From a virus: a DNA stretch of 29,447 bases. This document shows positions 22,402 to 29,377 of the stretch, one piece after another. The stretch's first letter is position 1. Every line of letters begins with the position of its first letter. The notes under the pieces were generated by a model that had not been told where the DNA came from, made no database searches, and worked only from the letters and a program-made list of their open reading frames with translations. The stretch covers positions 1-29,447 of IMG/VR virus record IMGVR_UViG_3300023172_000132; one strand, given 5' to 3'. Both the position numbers and the translations under genes were made by a program.

Positions 22402-23421
22402 ATGACACTCGTAATCGATAAATTCACAAGTCTGATGCCACCTCGAGCCAAAAAAAGCCCGAGCGGATGGACATCATTCAATGCCCCTTGCTGTCATCAT
22501 AGAGGACATAGTCACGATAAAAGAAAGCGTGGGGGTGTGCGTTTTGATACGGGTGTCGTGTACAATTGTTTTAATTGTAAATTTACTGCAAGTTGGCAAC
22601 CTGGAAGACAACTTTCAGAAAAATTTAAATCCTTGTGTAGATGGTTAGGTGCATCCGAAGATACAATTAATCAAATGATATTTGAAGCACTGAAGACCGA
22701 ATCTCCAGAATACGAACCCAGAGAATCACAGGCAAGAATAACCTTTTCTGAAAAGCAATTACCAGAACACAGTTTGCCTATATCAGAATGGTTGGAAGTT
22801 GATTTTAAAGATAACAAAGAAGATGAACAGAACTTGGCAAAGGTTGTGGAATACATTTATGACAGAGGATTTGATCCTCTGAGTAAAAACTTTTATTGGT
22901 CACCATTAGAAGGATATAATGACAGGGTGATTATGCCTTTTTATTACAATGGAAAAATTGTCGGCAATACCGCACGTAAAGTAAGAAGCGGAAGACCCAA
23001 GTATCTTAGTGATCATCATCCACAGTTTGTTTTTAATGTTGATGCACAAACCGAGGATCAGAAGTATATTTTTGTGACTGAAGGTCCTTTTGATGCACTG
23101 TCCATTAACGGTGTAGCATTGCTAACAAACAATATTTCAGAACAACAGTTTAGAATAATACAAAGTCTTGGTCATGAAGTTATAGTAATACCAGATCAAG
23201 ACGAGGCAGGACTTTCTTTAATTAAGAAAGCAGAAGAATATGGCTGGAGTGTTGCTTTTCCTAACTGGGATGTAGAAGTTAAGGATGTTGCTGATGCTGT
23301 CAACAGATACGGAAAACTATTTGTTATCGTTGATGCAATAAAAACAGCACAGGCCGGATCTATTAAACTTTCTGTTGCAAGGAAAAATCTTGAACAAAAA
23401 TTTATTAAGGAGATGGCATGA
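22402..23421 (+). CDS. 61: DNA primase gp61
   Basis: RNA primer-making subunit of the T4-type primosome, partner of gp41. The N-terminus holds a zinc-binding module: Cys30/Cys31 and His33 or His36, then C56-x2-C59 (YNCFNC). The TOPRIM catalytic domain follows, with the acidic EGPFDA (E227, D231) and PDQDEAG (D265, D267). The 339-residue length equals that of T4 gp61 (342 aa). No ribosome binding site is evident before ATG 22402. The stop overlaps the 33-aa gene by 4 bp (ATGA). Confidence 0.93.
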   Translation: MTLVIDKFTSLMPPRAKKSPSGWTSFNAPCCHHRGHSHDKRKRGGVRFDTGVVYNCFNCKFTASWQPGRQLSEKFKSLCRWLGASEDTINQMIFEALKTESPEYEPRESQARITFSEKQLPEHSLPISEWLEVDFKDNKEDEQNLAKVVEYIYDRGFDPLSKNFYWSPLEGYNDRVIMPFYYNGKIVGNTARKVRSGRPKYLSDHHPQFVFNVDAQTEDQKYIFVTEGPFDALSINGVALLTNNISEQQFRIIQSLGHEVIVIPDQDEAGLSLIKKAEEYGWSVAFPNWDVEVKDVADAVNRYGKLFVIVDAIKTAQAGSIKLSVARKNLEQKFIKEMA

Positions 23422-23519
23422 AAAAAATTATAGATTGGTTCAAGCAAATTTATAATAACTATAAATTGAAAAAGAAAATAAAAGAAATGAGGAAGAAGGA
23501 TCCGTTTATATACAAATGA
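23418..23519 (+). CDS. 33-residue basic protein between gp61 and DUF2061-like gene
   Basis: A very short gene with ATGA overlaps at both ends: its ATG overlaps the gp61 stop and its stop overlaps the next ATG. The product starts MKKIIDWFKQIYNNYK and ends MRKKDPFIYK; it is amphipathic and highly basic. I recall small phage proteins with a similar DPFIYK ending at this location. GGAGATG just upstream serves as ribosome binding site. It may bind membrane or nucleic acid. The function is unknown. Confidence 0.65.
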   Translation: MKKIIDWFKQIYNNYKLKKKIKEMRKKDPFIYK

Positions 23520-23752
23520 CCGAATTTAGGGTTGGTATATTTAATCTTATTAAAAAATTAATAGGACACAGCAGTTTTGCAAGGGCTGTGATTTATACCA
23601 TAGGACACATTGTCATTGCGATGACATGCAATAGATTAATTACGGGTGCAGACTTAGAACTTGCTGCTCTCGACGCACTTATAGAACCTATCATTAACGG
23701 TGGTTGGTTTTATTTGTTAGATAAACTTTACACGAGTACACACAATAGATGA
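23516..23752 (+). CDS. DUF2061-like small membrane protein
   Basis: A 78-residue membrane protein with a basic N-terminal segment and two probable membrane helices around 24-39 and 49-66. The pattern RAVIYTIGHIVIAMTCNRLITG, then ALDALIEPIINGGWFYLLDKLY, fits the DUF2061 family of small bacterial membrane proteins. The role is unknown. ATGA overlaps with genes on both sides tie it to the primase and carbamoyltransferase genes in one unit. Confidence 0.7.
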   Translation: MTEFRVGIFNLIKKLIGHSSFARAVIYTIGHIVIAMTCNRLITGADLELAALDALIEPIINGGWFYLLDKLYTSTHNR

Positions 23753-25221
23753 TAACATGGGGAATAGCCGCTAACAGCCACGACGGTTCGTTAGCGGTAT
23801 TTGACAACAACGAATTAGTATTTGCCAGCCATACTGAACGATTCAGTGGACTTAAGAACGATCCCCATTTAAATAAAGGAATACTTGACTATGCAAGACA
23901 ATGGGGGGAACCAAACGAAGTTATTTGGTACGAGAAACCTTTCAAGAAGACTGTAAGGCAACTTTATGCAGGTCAAGGTTGGAACTGGAATGAAAATAAT
24001 GTTAAGACATACCTAAAACAATTTAACATTAATGCACCCATAGGTTACAGTAGCCATCACGAAAGCCATGCTGCGGCAGGATATTATACCAGCAAATTTA
24101 GTGATGCAACTGTACTTTGCATAGATAGCATAGGTGAATGGGAGACTCTTACAATATGGGAAGGCAAGGGAGACAAACTAACAAAAGTATTTTCGCAGGA
24201 ATATCCTAACAGTATAGGTTTATGGTATAGTGCTATGACCCAAAGGGTCGGACTTAAACCCAACGAGGATGAATACATTCTCATGGGCATGAGTGCATAC
24301 GGTGATGTAAGAAAACACTACGATCATATGCGTGAAACATTTTTTGAATTGGGTCCTCATAGCCATTGGACTTTTCCTAACGTCAACTTTAAAAAAAATT
24401 TACACAGAGGATGTAAGTGGTATTTGGAAGGTTACAATAGATGGACCGATAAACTTAACATTGCAGCCGCAACTCAAAGCATATACGAAGATATATTTTT
24501 AGGGTTAGTTGAATATTGTCACAAAACCTACAAGAGCAAGAACTTGGTTGTGATGGGAGGCTGTGCGTTAAACTGTAAGGCAAACAGCAAGGCATACGCT
24601 TACTATGATAACATATGGATAATGCCTAATCCGGGTGATGCAGGGTCAAGTGTAGGTGCTGTTTTAGCAAAGAAACAAAAACACATACAATGGAAGAGTC
24701 CATATTTAGGATACGACATCGTAGGTGAATATCCGGTGGATGATCTATTTAGAGAATTAAAAGACACAGGTATTGTGGGCGTTGCAAATGGAAGAGCAGA
24801 ATTTGGTCCAAGAGCATTAGGCAATAGGAGTTTACTTGCGGATCCGCGAGGCAAGGACATGAAGGACAAGGTGAACAAGATTAAAAAGAGGCAGAGATAT
24901 CGTCCATTTGCTCCTGTAATCTTGGCAGAGCATGCTGAAAAATATTTTTATGGAGATATAGGACCTTACATGCAGTTTACGGCCAAATGCAGAAAACAAG
25001 ATGACTTTCCTGCCATAGTTCACGTGGACGGAACTTCCAGAGTACAAACAGTTACCAAAAGCGATCATCCTGGTTTAAGAGATCTTTTGGAACGTTGGTA
25101 TGCCAAAACAGGCTGTCCAATGTTATTGAATACCAGTTTAAATATTAAAGGAAAACCCATGGTAAATGATGAAAAGGATGCAAAAAAGTTTGCTCACAAG
25201 TATGGTGTGAGTGTATACTAA
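23749..25221 (+). CDS. Carbamoyltransferase (NodU/CmcH/TobZ family)
   Basis: A 490-residue O-carbamoyltransferase that would move a carbamoyl group from carbamoyl phosphate, via an adenylate, to a hydroxyl on a sugar or similar compound. The N-terminal Kae1-like domain starts GIAANSHDGSLAVF and carries SHHESHAAAGYY (H103, H104, H107) as the metal and substrate histidines. DSIGEWETLTIW and MGMSAYG follow. The YrdC-like C-terminal domain has GRAEFGPRALGNRSLLADPR and ends with LLNTSLNIKGKPMV. Length is slightly below cellular relatives (about 550-600 aa) but both domains are complete. The family is known in nodulation factor and antibiotic synthesis. Position between primase and helicase genes suggests cargo acquired into the replication operon. 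Confidence 0.93.
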   Translation: MITWGIAANSHDGSLAVFDNNELVFASHTERFSGLKNDPHLNKGILDYARQWGEPNEVIWYEKPFKKTVRQLYAGQGWNWNENNVKTYLKQFNINAPIGYSSHHESHAAAGYYTSKFSDATVLCIDSIGEWETLTIWEGKGDKLTKVFSQEYPNSIGLWYSAMTQRVGLKPNEDEYILMGMSAYGDVRKHYDHMRETFFELGPHSHWTFPNVNFKKNLHRGCKWYLEGYNRWTDKLNIAAATQSIYEDIFLGLVEYCHKTYKSKNLVVMGGCALNCKANSKAYAYYDNIWIMPNPGDAGSSVGAVLAKKQKHIQWKSPYLGYDIVGEYPVDDLFRELKDTGIVGVANGRAEFGPRALGNRSLLADPRGKDMKDKVNKIKKRQRYRPFAPVILAEHAEKYFYGDIGPYMQFTAKCRKQDDFPAIVHVDGTSRVQTVTKSDHPGLRDLLERWYAKTGCPMLLNTSLNIKGKPMVNDEKDAKKFAHKYGVSVY

Positions 25222-25254
25222 TAAAATAATTAAGTATGAAGGTAAAAAATATTA

Positions 25255-26685
25255 ATGGCAACTACTAAGAATTACGATTACGAAGTCCAAAAAGTATATT
25301 TGGAAATGATGCTGAATGACGCAGAAACATTTGTGCGTTGTCAGGGCATTTTTGATCACACGTTGTTTGATAGAAAACTACAGGATGCCGCACAGTTCAT
25401 AAATGAATATACAAAGCAGTATAACGTAATGCCTGACTATGAAACAGTAAATGCAAGTTGTAGAACAGACTTAACAAGACCGTTGGATGTTAAGGAAGGT
25501 CATATGCAATGGTTAATGGATGACTTTGAAAGTTTTACAAGGCACAAGGCACTGGAACGTGCAATTATTAATTCAGCAGATTTATTAGAAAAGAATGACT
25601 ATGGCCAAGTGGAATCAATGGTCAAGGAAGCAGTGCAGATTGGTTTGGCACGTGATATGGGAACAGACTACTTTGCTGATCCGCGTGGTAGATTGATGGG
25701 GCTGAAGGATAAGAATGGACAGGTAAGCACTGGTTGGGCAACCATGGATAAGAAATTGTTTGGTGGATTCAACAGGGGTGAACTTAATATTTTTGCAGGA
25801 GGTTCAGGTGCAGGTAAATCGTTGTTTCTTGCAAACTTGGGCGTGAACTGGGCACTACAGGGATTGAATGTTGTTTATCTAACACTGGAACTTTCAGAAC
25901 ACTTGGTTAGTATGCGTGTTGATTCGATGACCACAGGCATTAGCACAAGAGACATTTTCAAGAACATCGATGATGTTGAAATGAAAGTCAAAATGATTGG
26001 TAAGAAGTCAGGTGCATTGCAAGTCAAGTATATGCCAAGTGGTAAGACAGCCAATGACATTAGAGCATACCTAAAGGAATACGAAATTAAGACTGGCAGA
26101 AGGGTTGATGTACTGTTGGTTGATTATCTTGATTTATTAATGCCAATTGGAAAAAGAATTAGTGCAGAAAACTTGTTTGTCAAGGACAAGTATGTGTCGG
26201 AAGAACTGCGTAACTTAGCGATGGAATTACAGTGTGTATTTGTAACTGCGGCACAGTTAAACAGAGGTGCAGTTGAAGAAGTAGAATTTGATCACTCGCA
26301 CATATCAGGAGGATTAAGTAAGATTCAAACTGCTGACAACGTATTTGGTATTTTTACAAGTCGTGCAATGCGTGAGCGTGGACGCTATCAAATACAGTTA
26401 ATGAAAACAAGAAGTAGTTCTGGAGTTGGACAAAAAGTTGATCTTGAATTTAATATCGATACTTTAAGAATTACGGATCTTCCGGAAGAAGAACAAGAGT
26501 CATACAATGGTAATAACAGAGGCAGCAGCAGTATTATAGATTCGATCAAGAGAAAAACAGAAGTTCAAGGCACCCCATCAGATGATCCCACACAGGGAGC
26601 ATCCTTAGGCAAAGTAAGAGGTAAAGTAGAATCTACTAAACTTCGAGAAATATTGGGTAACATGGGTGCTGATGATGAACTCTAA
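25255..26685 (+). CDS. 41: Replicative DNA helicase gp41 (DnaB-like)
   Basis: Hexameric 5'-3' helicase of the T4 primosome. The N-terminal domain (about 1-150) is helical. The RecA-like core has GGFNRGELNIFAGGSGAGKSLF with Walker A around 183-189, TLELSEHLVSMRVD, Walker B LLVDYLDLL with D290, FVTAAQLNR for the sensor/H3 glutamine, and SGGLSKIQTADNVFGIF. The 476 residues equal T4 gp41 (475 aa). It uses many CGT arginine codons, as uvsX does. It begins after a 33-bp gap behind the carbamoyltransferase gene and overlaps the next small gene by 14 bp. Confidence 0.95.
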   Translation: MATTKNYDYEVQKVYLEMMLNDAETFVRCQGIFDHTLFDRKLQDAAQFINEYTKQYNVMPDYETVNASCRTDLTRPLDVKEGHMQWLMDDFESFTRHKALERAIINSADLLEKNDYGQVESMVKEAVQIGLARDMGTDYFADPRGRLMGLKDKNGQVSTGWATMDKKLFGGFNRGELNIFAGGSGAGKSLFLANLGVNWALQGLNVVYLTLELSEHLVSMRVDSMTTGISTRDIFKNIDDVEMKVKMIGKKSGALQVKYMPSGKTANDIRAYLKEYEIKTGRRVDVLLVDYLDLLMPIGKRISAENLFVKDKYVSEELRNLAMELQCVFVTAAQLNRGAVEEVEFDHSHISGGLSKIQTADNVFGIFTSRAMRERGRYQIQLMKTRSSSGVGQKVDLEFNIDTLRITDLPEEEQESYNGNNRGSSSIIDSIKRKTEVQGTPSDDPTQGASLGKVRGKVESTKLREILGNMGADDEL

Positions 26686-26920
26686 GGATTGCATTACACT
26701 TTATCAGTGGACTCCTTCTAAAGGACCACAAAATTATATCGACATAGATTGGCCGGCCGTACACAAGGAATGTGGACTTGATCACATAGAATGGATCAAT
26801 AAACAGGATCCGGAACTATGCCAACTAACTCTTGAGATGTTTACAGGCGGAAGCCGACTCATAGTTGAGTTTTTTGATCAAAACTTAGCAACAACATATC
26901 ATTTAATGTGGGCTAAATAA
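26672..26920 (+). CDS. Small hypothetical protein after gp41
   Basis: An 82-residue acidic protein: CITLYQWTPSKGPQNYIDIDWPAVHKECG, then GLDHIEWINKQDPELCQLTLEMFTGG and a beta strand LIVEFFDQN. I do not recognise it. The start is ATG 26672 or 26675, inside the end of the helicase gene. The mixed alpha/beta content and tight overlap support a real gene. A regulatory or helicase-associated role is only guesswork. Confidence 0.6.
   Translation: MMNSKDCITLYQWTPSKGPQNYIDIDWPAVHKECGLDHIEWINKQDPELCQLTLEMFTGGSRLIVEFFDQNLATTYHLMWAK
26913..26919 (+). promoter_or_regulatory. Possible late-type promoter box (plus)
   Basis: CTAAATA at the end of the upstream gene resembles the late-promoter core. Five bases separate it from ATG 26925, the same spacing as the 2192 box and ATG 2205. 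It lies over a coding end, so chance is a real alternative. Confidence 0.3.
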
Positions 26921-26924
26921 TGAT

Positions 26925-27635
26925 ATGCGCATTAGACACATATTCGAACAAGTAGATTACGTCACAATCAATCGACGTCTCAATCCAAAAATTTGGTCAC
27001 AGGAAGAACTAAAACCTGAAGTCAAATCAAAACTAATCGAGATAGCAGAAGTATTCCAAGAGTTCATAGGAATAGATATTGATGTAATTGATTATACTAT
27101 CACGGGATCCAATGCAAACTATACTTGGACTGAATATTCTGATCTTGATTTACATATAATTGTTAAAGGCAAACCAAGTGATGAACTGCGAGAATTGTTT
27201 AATGCCAAGAAAGCACTATGGGCGCAGGAACACAACATAACAATAAAAGGATTACCTGTAGAATGTTACGTACAGGGAGAAAAAGAACCACATCATTCTA
27301 CCGGTGTGTATAGCATACTTGCAGGACAATGGTTGGTGAAACCAAAGAAAACAAAACCCAAGGTTAATGATGGTTCGGTAGAAGTTAAGAAAGATAGTTT
27401 AATACATGACATAGAAACTGCACTACTTTCAAAAGATACTACACAATTAAGAAAAGTTAAAGAAAAAATTACAAAGATGAGAAAGGCGGGTCTTGAAAGA
27501 GCCGGAGAGTGGTCAACTGAAAATTTGGTATTTAAAGTTCTGCGTAACATGGGATTAATTGACAAATTAAATGATACCATAAAAGAACTTGAAGACGAAG
27601 AACTTAGCCTTGAACAAGCAAATGCTCTTGATTAA
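26925..27635 (+). CDS. Nucleotidyltransferase-fold protein
   Basis: A 236-residue protein with the polymerase beta-like nucleotidyltransferase signature: TGSNANYTWTEYSDLDLHIIV, where G61-S62 and D73, D75 are the metal-binding pattern, and VECYV providing a probable third acidic residue. The C-terminal region, GVYSILAGQWLVKPKKTKP and a long helical segment, is accessory. Members of this group act in tRNA or antibiotic nucleotidylation and in MNT-type toxin-antitoxin systems. No antitoxin-like partner is obvious beside it. I recall relatives in cyanophages with no assigned function. Confidence 0.78.
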   Translation: MRIRHIFEQVDYVTINRRLNPKIWSQEELKPEVKSKLIEIAEVFQEFIGIDIDVIDYTITGSNANYTWTEYSDLDLHIIVKGKPSDELRELFNAKKALWAQEHNITIKGLPVECYVQGEKEPHHSTGVYSILAGQWLVKPKKTKPKVNDGSVEVKKDSLIHDIETALLSKDTTQLRKVKEKITKMRKAGLERAGEWSTENLVFKVLRNMGLIDKLNDTIKELEDEELSLEQANALD

Positions 27636-27637
27636 AG

Positions 27638-27645
27638 AGTAAATA
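27638..27645 (+). promoter_or_regulatory. Possible late-type promoter box (plus)
   Basis: AGTAAATA matches the late box at 6 of 8 positions in the 35-bp gap before the GNAT-like gene. The predicted leader of about 20 bases carries AAAGGAAAG, a good ribosome binding site for ATG 27671. Confidence 0.35.
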
Positions 27646-27670
27646 TTGTTAGGTAAAGGAAAGAATTTTT

Positions 27671-28114
27671 ATGCTTCAACCCATTAACGACAAAGACAAC
27701 TGGATCTCGGAAATTATAAAAGACGATCCTATTAGAAAAAATTTATCATTGGATTTTAGAATTAACGAACACTCTCAGATGTTTGCTTATTGGAATAAAG
27801 ATTCACTTGGTTCAGTTTGTTGTGTTAGATACACACAAGGCATCCCTGAAAGCATCGACGACATGCAGAATAAATCAAGCGATGATTCGGATACCGTAAC
27901 GTTCTATACCGTTTGGAGTTATTCAAAGGGCAGCGGTAGAACAATAATAAATCAGGCAACAGATTGGATCCTTGAGAAAAATAAAAACATAAAGAATGTG
28001 GTCACTCTTAGTCCAAAGACCGAGATGGCTGAAAAATTTCATCTAAGCAATGGTGCATTTAAGTATAGAGAAAATTCCGATACTATTAATTACGCATACA
28101 TTTTAGATGAATGA
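27671..28114 (+). CDS. GNAT-like acetyltransferase-fold protein
   Basis: A 147-residue protein. The segment TFYTVWSYSKGSGRTIINQATDWILEKN resembles the acetyl-CoA pyrophosphate-binding strand and helix of GNAT enzymes (R/Q-x-x-G-x-G/A), and NVVTLSPKTEMAEKFHLSNGA matches the usual late strand and YxxxGF-like helix. Active-site residues are not conserved enough to confirm activity. It may be a virion or assembly protein with this fold. It overlaps the next gene by 4 bp. Confidence 0.6.
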   Translation: MLQPINDKDNWISEIIKDDPIRKNLSLDFRINEHSQMFAYWNKDSLGSVCCVRYTQGIPESIDDMQNKSSDDSDTVTFYTVWSYSKGSGRTIINQATDWILEKNKNIKNVVTLSPKTEMAEKFHLSNGAFKYRENSDTINYAYILDE

Positions 28115-28464
28115 GCATTGAACAAGTCCTATTAGCAACTTCTGCATCTATTATTCTTGTCCTAATAATCTATAACCACATAGGTTGGAAGGAAATAAAG
28201 AAATCATATTCCATGTGGTTGGATCGAAAGTATTGGACCAACTATAACATAATAGAAGCAGTGTCATGGATTGCCAAGGCTATTATCATAGTTCCGGGAC
28301 TAATATTTGGAATAAATATTTGGCAGTTGTACTTCATTGCATTAATAACCAGTGCAATGCTAATTTGGGCGAGCAATAAGAAACTATTACCAACGCTGGT
28401 GGGATTTAACACACTGTGGATTTGGTTAAGCATGATGGTTATAGCACAACACGTAATTGATTAA
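28111..28464 (+). CDS. Integral membrane protein with about four helices
   Basis: A 117-residue hydrophobic protein with probable membrane spans at about 4-22, 48-66, 69-86 and 92-113, separated by a basic loop (WKEIKKSYSMWLDRKYW). No family is recognised. With the following lipoprotein gene (TAATG overlap) it could form an envelope-acting pair, for example holin or spanin-like functions, but no diagnostic motif supports this. Confidence 0.6.
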   Translation: MSIEQVLLATSASIILVLIIYNHIGWKEIKKSYSMWLDRKYWTNYNIIEAVSWIAKAIIIVPGLIFGINIWQLYFIALITSAMLIWASNKKLLPTLVGFNTLWIWLSMMVIAQHVID

Positions 28465-28694
28465 TGAACAAAAGATTAGAAAGAAAAATCATACTTCTGT
28501 TGTTTATCATTCTCATCTTTATAGGTTTAGCAGGCTGCGGTAGAAACATACAGAACTGCTCATTCAATCCGGGCGTTACCGTGGAATCCAAACCCGAAGC
28601 CAAGGAAGGTGAAACACCCAAATCCGAATCCAAAATTGAGGAAAGGCTGCCCGTAAAAGTATCGCCAAAAGGCGAAGTTACCTGTAGTTTTTAA
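28464..28694 (+). CDS. Small lipoprotein
   Basis: A 76-residue protein with a basic N-terminus, a hydrophobic stretch at 9-21 and the lipobox L22-A23-G24-C25, so Cys25 would be lipidated after signal peptidase II cleavage. The mature part is about 50 residues, hydrophilic, rich in Lys, Glu, Ser and Pro, with two more cysteines (NCSF and TCSF). Small phage lipoproteins include outer-membrane spanins (Rz1 type) and superinfection-exclusion proteins. Either fits, and neither is proven. Confidence 0.72.
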   Translation: MNKRLERKIILLLFIILIFIGLAGCGRNIQNCSFNPGVTVESKPEAKEGETPKSESKIEERLPVKVSPKGEVTCSF

Positions 28695-28723
28695 TTGACA
28701 TTCAACGAGTTATCCTATATAGT
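28695..28723 (+). promoter_or_regulatory. Sigma70-type promoter for the tRNA
   Basis: Perfect TTGACA (28695-28700), 17-bp spacer, TATAGT (28718-28723). Transcription would begin near 28730, three bases before the tRNA. Confidence 0.72.
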
Positions 28724-28732
28724 AGATAGTAT

Positions 28733-28809
28733 CTGCTTGTAGCTCAGTTGGATAGAGCGTCAGTTTGCGGAACTGAAGGCCGGAGGTTCGAATCCTTCCA
28801 AGCAGGCCA
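28733..28809 (+). tRNA. tRNA-Arg (anticodon GCG), CCA encoded
   Basis: A 77-base cloverleaf: acceptor stem CTGCTTG/CAAGCAG (7 bp), D stem GCTC/GAGC with loop AGTTGGATA, anticodon stem TCAGT/ACTGA with loop TTGCGGA (anticodon GCG), five-base variable region, T arm GGAGG-TTCGAAT-CCTTC with one G-U pair, discriminator G and an encoded CCA end. It decodes CGC and CGU arginine codons. Most bacteria use an ACG anticodon for this box. It has its own strong promoter, and the secreted-protein gene follows 23 bases later, so they may be cotranscribed. Confidence 0.93.
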
Positions 28810-28832
28810 ATAACAATAACAAAAGGCAAAAC

Positions 28833-29132
28833 ATGATAGAAAAACAATTCAAGAAGGCAGTTATAGTAATAACAATAATATTAGTGGGACTATTCATAGG
28901 CTTGATTAATCAAGCAGGTGCAGAAACCAATCAAACGCTTCCGGAACCAAAACCCTTACATCTTAAGGTATTGGATATAGCCCAAACAGAATGGAATGAT
29001 ATCAAAACATATCAGGCAAAGAACTGGGCGGACGGAAAGGCTCAATTGAACAGAAACAAAGAACAAGTTTCCAATCTATTCCAAAATATAGCAGACGCTA
29101 TCAGCAACATAGTTACACCAGACAAGCAGTAG
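28833..29132 (+). CDS. Small exported or membrane-anchored protein
   Basis: A 99-residue protein with a basic start, a hydrophobic segment at about 9-26, and a plausible signal-peptidase site after A-G-A (QAGA then ETNQ). The remaining 65-70 residues are helical, with a PEPKPLHLKVLD stretch and a polar C-terminus. The segment may instead be an uncleaved anchor. AAAGG lies upstream of ATG 28833. No family is recognised. It is the last plus-strand gene before the convergent hairpin. Confidence 0.65.
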   Translation: MIEKQFKKAVIVITIILVGLFIGLINQAGAETNQTLPEPKPLHLKVLDIAQTEWNDIKTYQAKNWADGKAQLNRNKEQVSNLFQNIADAISNIVTPDKQ

Positions 29133-29144
29133 TCTAAACACGTG

Positions 29145-29192
29145 CTAAACACCGTCTTAAACGCATTTTAAGCGTCATACAGCGGTGTTTAG
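29145..29192. terminator. Strong hairpin between convergent units, possible bidirectional terminator or small RNA
   Basis: A perfect 10-bp inverted repeat, CTAAACACCG (29145-29154) and CGGTGTTTAG (29183-29192), encloses a second hairpin CTTAA-ACGCATT-TTAAG (29156-29172). The structure lies between the end of the plus-strand gene at 29132 and the minus-strand gene ending at 29258. There is no classical U-run, so a terminator or a processed small RNA both fit. The sequence around it, 29133-29257, contains no gene. Confidence 0.55.
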
Positions 29193-29228
29193 TGCTACAC
29201 GCACCACAAACACTATCACAGAATTAAC

Positions 29229-29243
29229 AGCGCATATAACGCT
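29229..29243. repeat. Small second hairpin in the convergent gap
   Basis: AGCG-CATATAA-CGCT forms a 4-bp stem, followed on the plus strand by ATTTTAC. It is weak alone but lies in the same gene-free gap as the larger hairpin and may contribute to termination. Confidence 0.3.
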
Positions 29244-29257
29244 ATTTTACGTTAGGC

Positions 29258-29377
29258 TTATAGAATACACAATAGGCTAAACACCAACCAAAATGCCAGA
29301 AAAATGGTTATGCTTGCCAGCGGTCCTTGTGGTTTTGGATTTAGGACAGGCTTACTGGTAATTTCATATGGATTCAC
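29258..29377 (-). CDS. 39-residue single-helix membrane protein
   Basis: A short gene read on the minus strand from GTG 29377. The product begins MNPYEITSKPVLNPKPQGPL and ends in one hydrophobic helix of about 18 residues (ASITIFLAFWLVFSLLCIL). The start codon shares bases with the stop of the gene entering from the right edge (GTGA overlap), the same coupling seen throughout the window. No family is recognised. Confidence 0.55.
   Translation of the reverse strand: MNPYEITSKPVLNPKPQGPLASITIFLAFWLVFSLLCIL

Noticed and set aside
25201-25254. Sigma70 promoter before gp41 (TATACT at 25214)
   Set aside because: The best -35 (TTGCTC, 18-bp spacing) matches poorly and the box lies over the stop region of the carbamoyltransferase gene; evidence is too weak to list.
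26925-27635. Toxin-antitoxin interpretation of the nucleotidyltransferase gene
   Set aside because: No HEPN-like or antitoxin-like partner lies beside it; flanking genes are unrelated in pattern.
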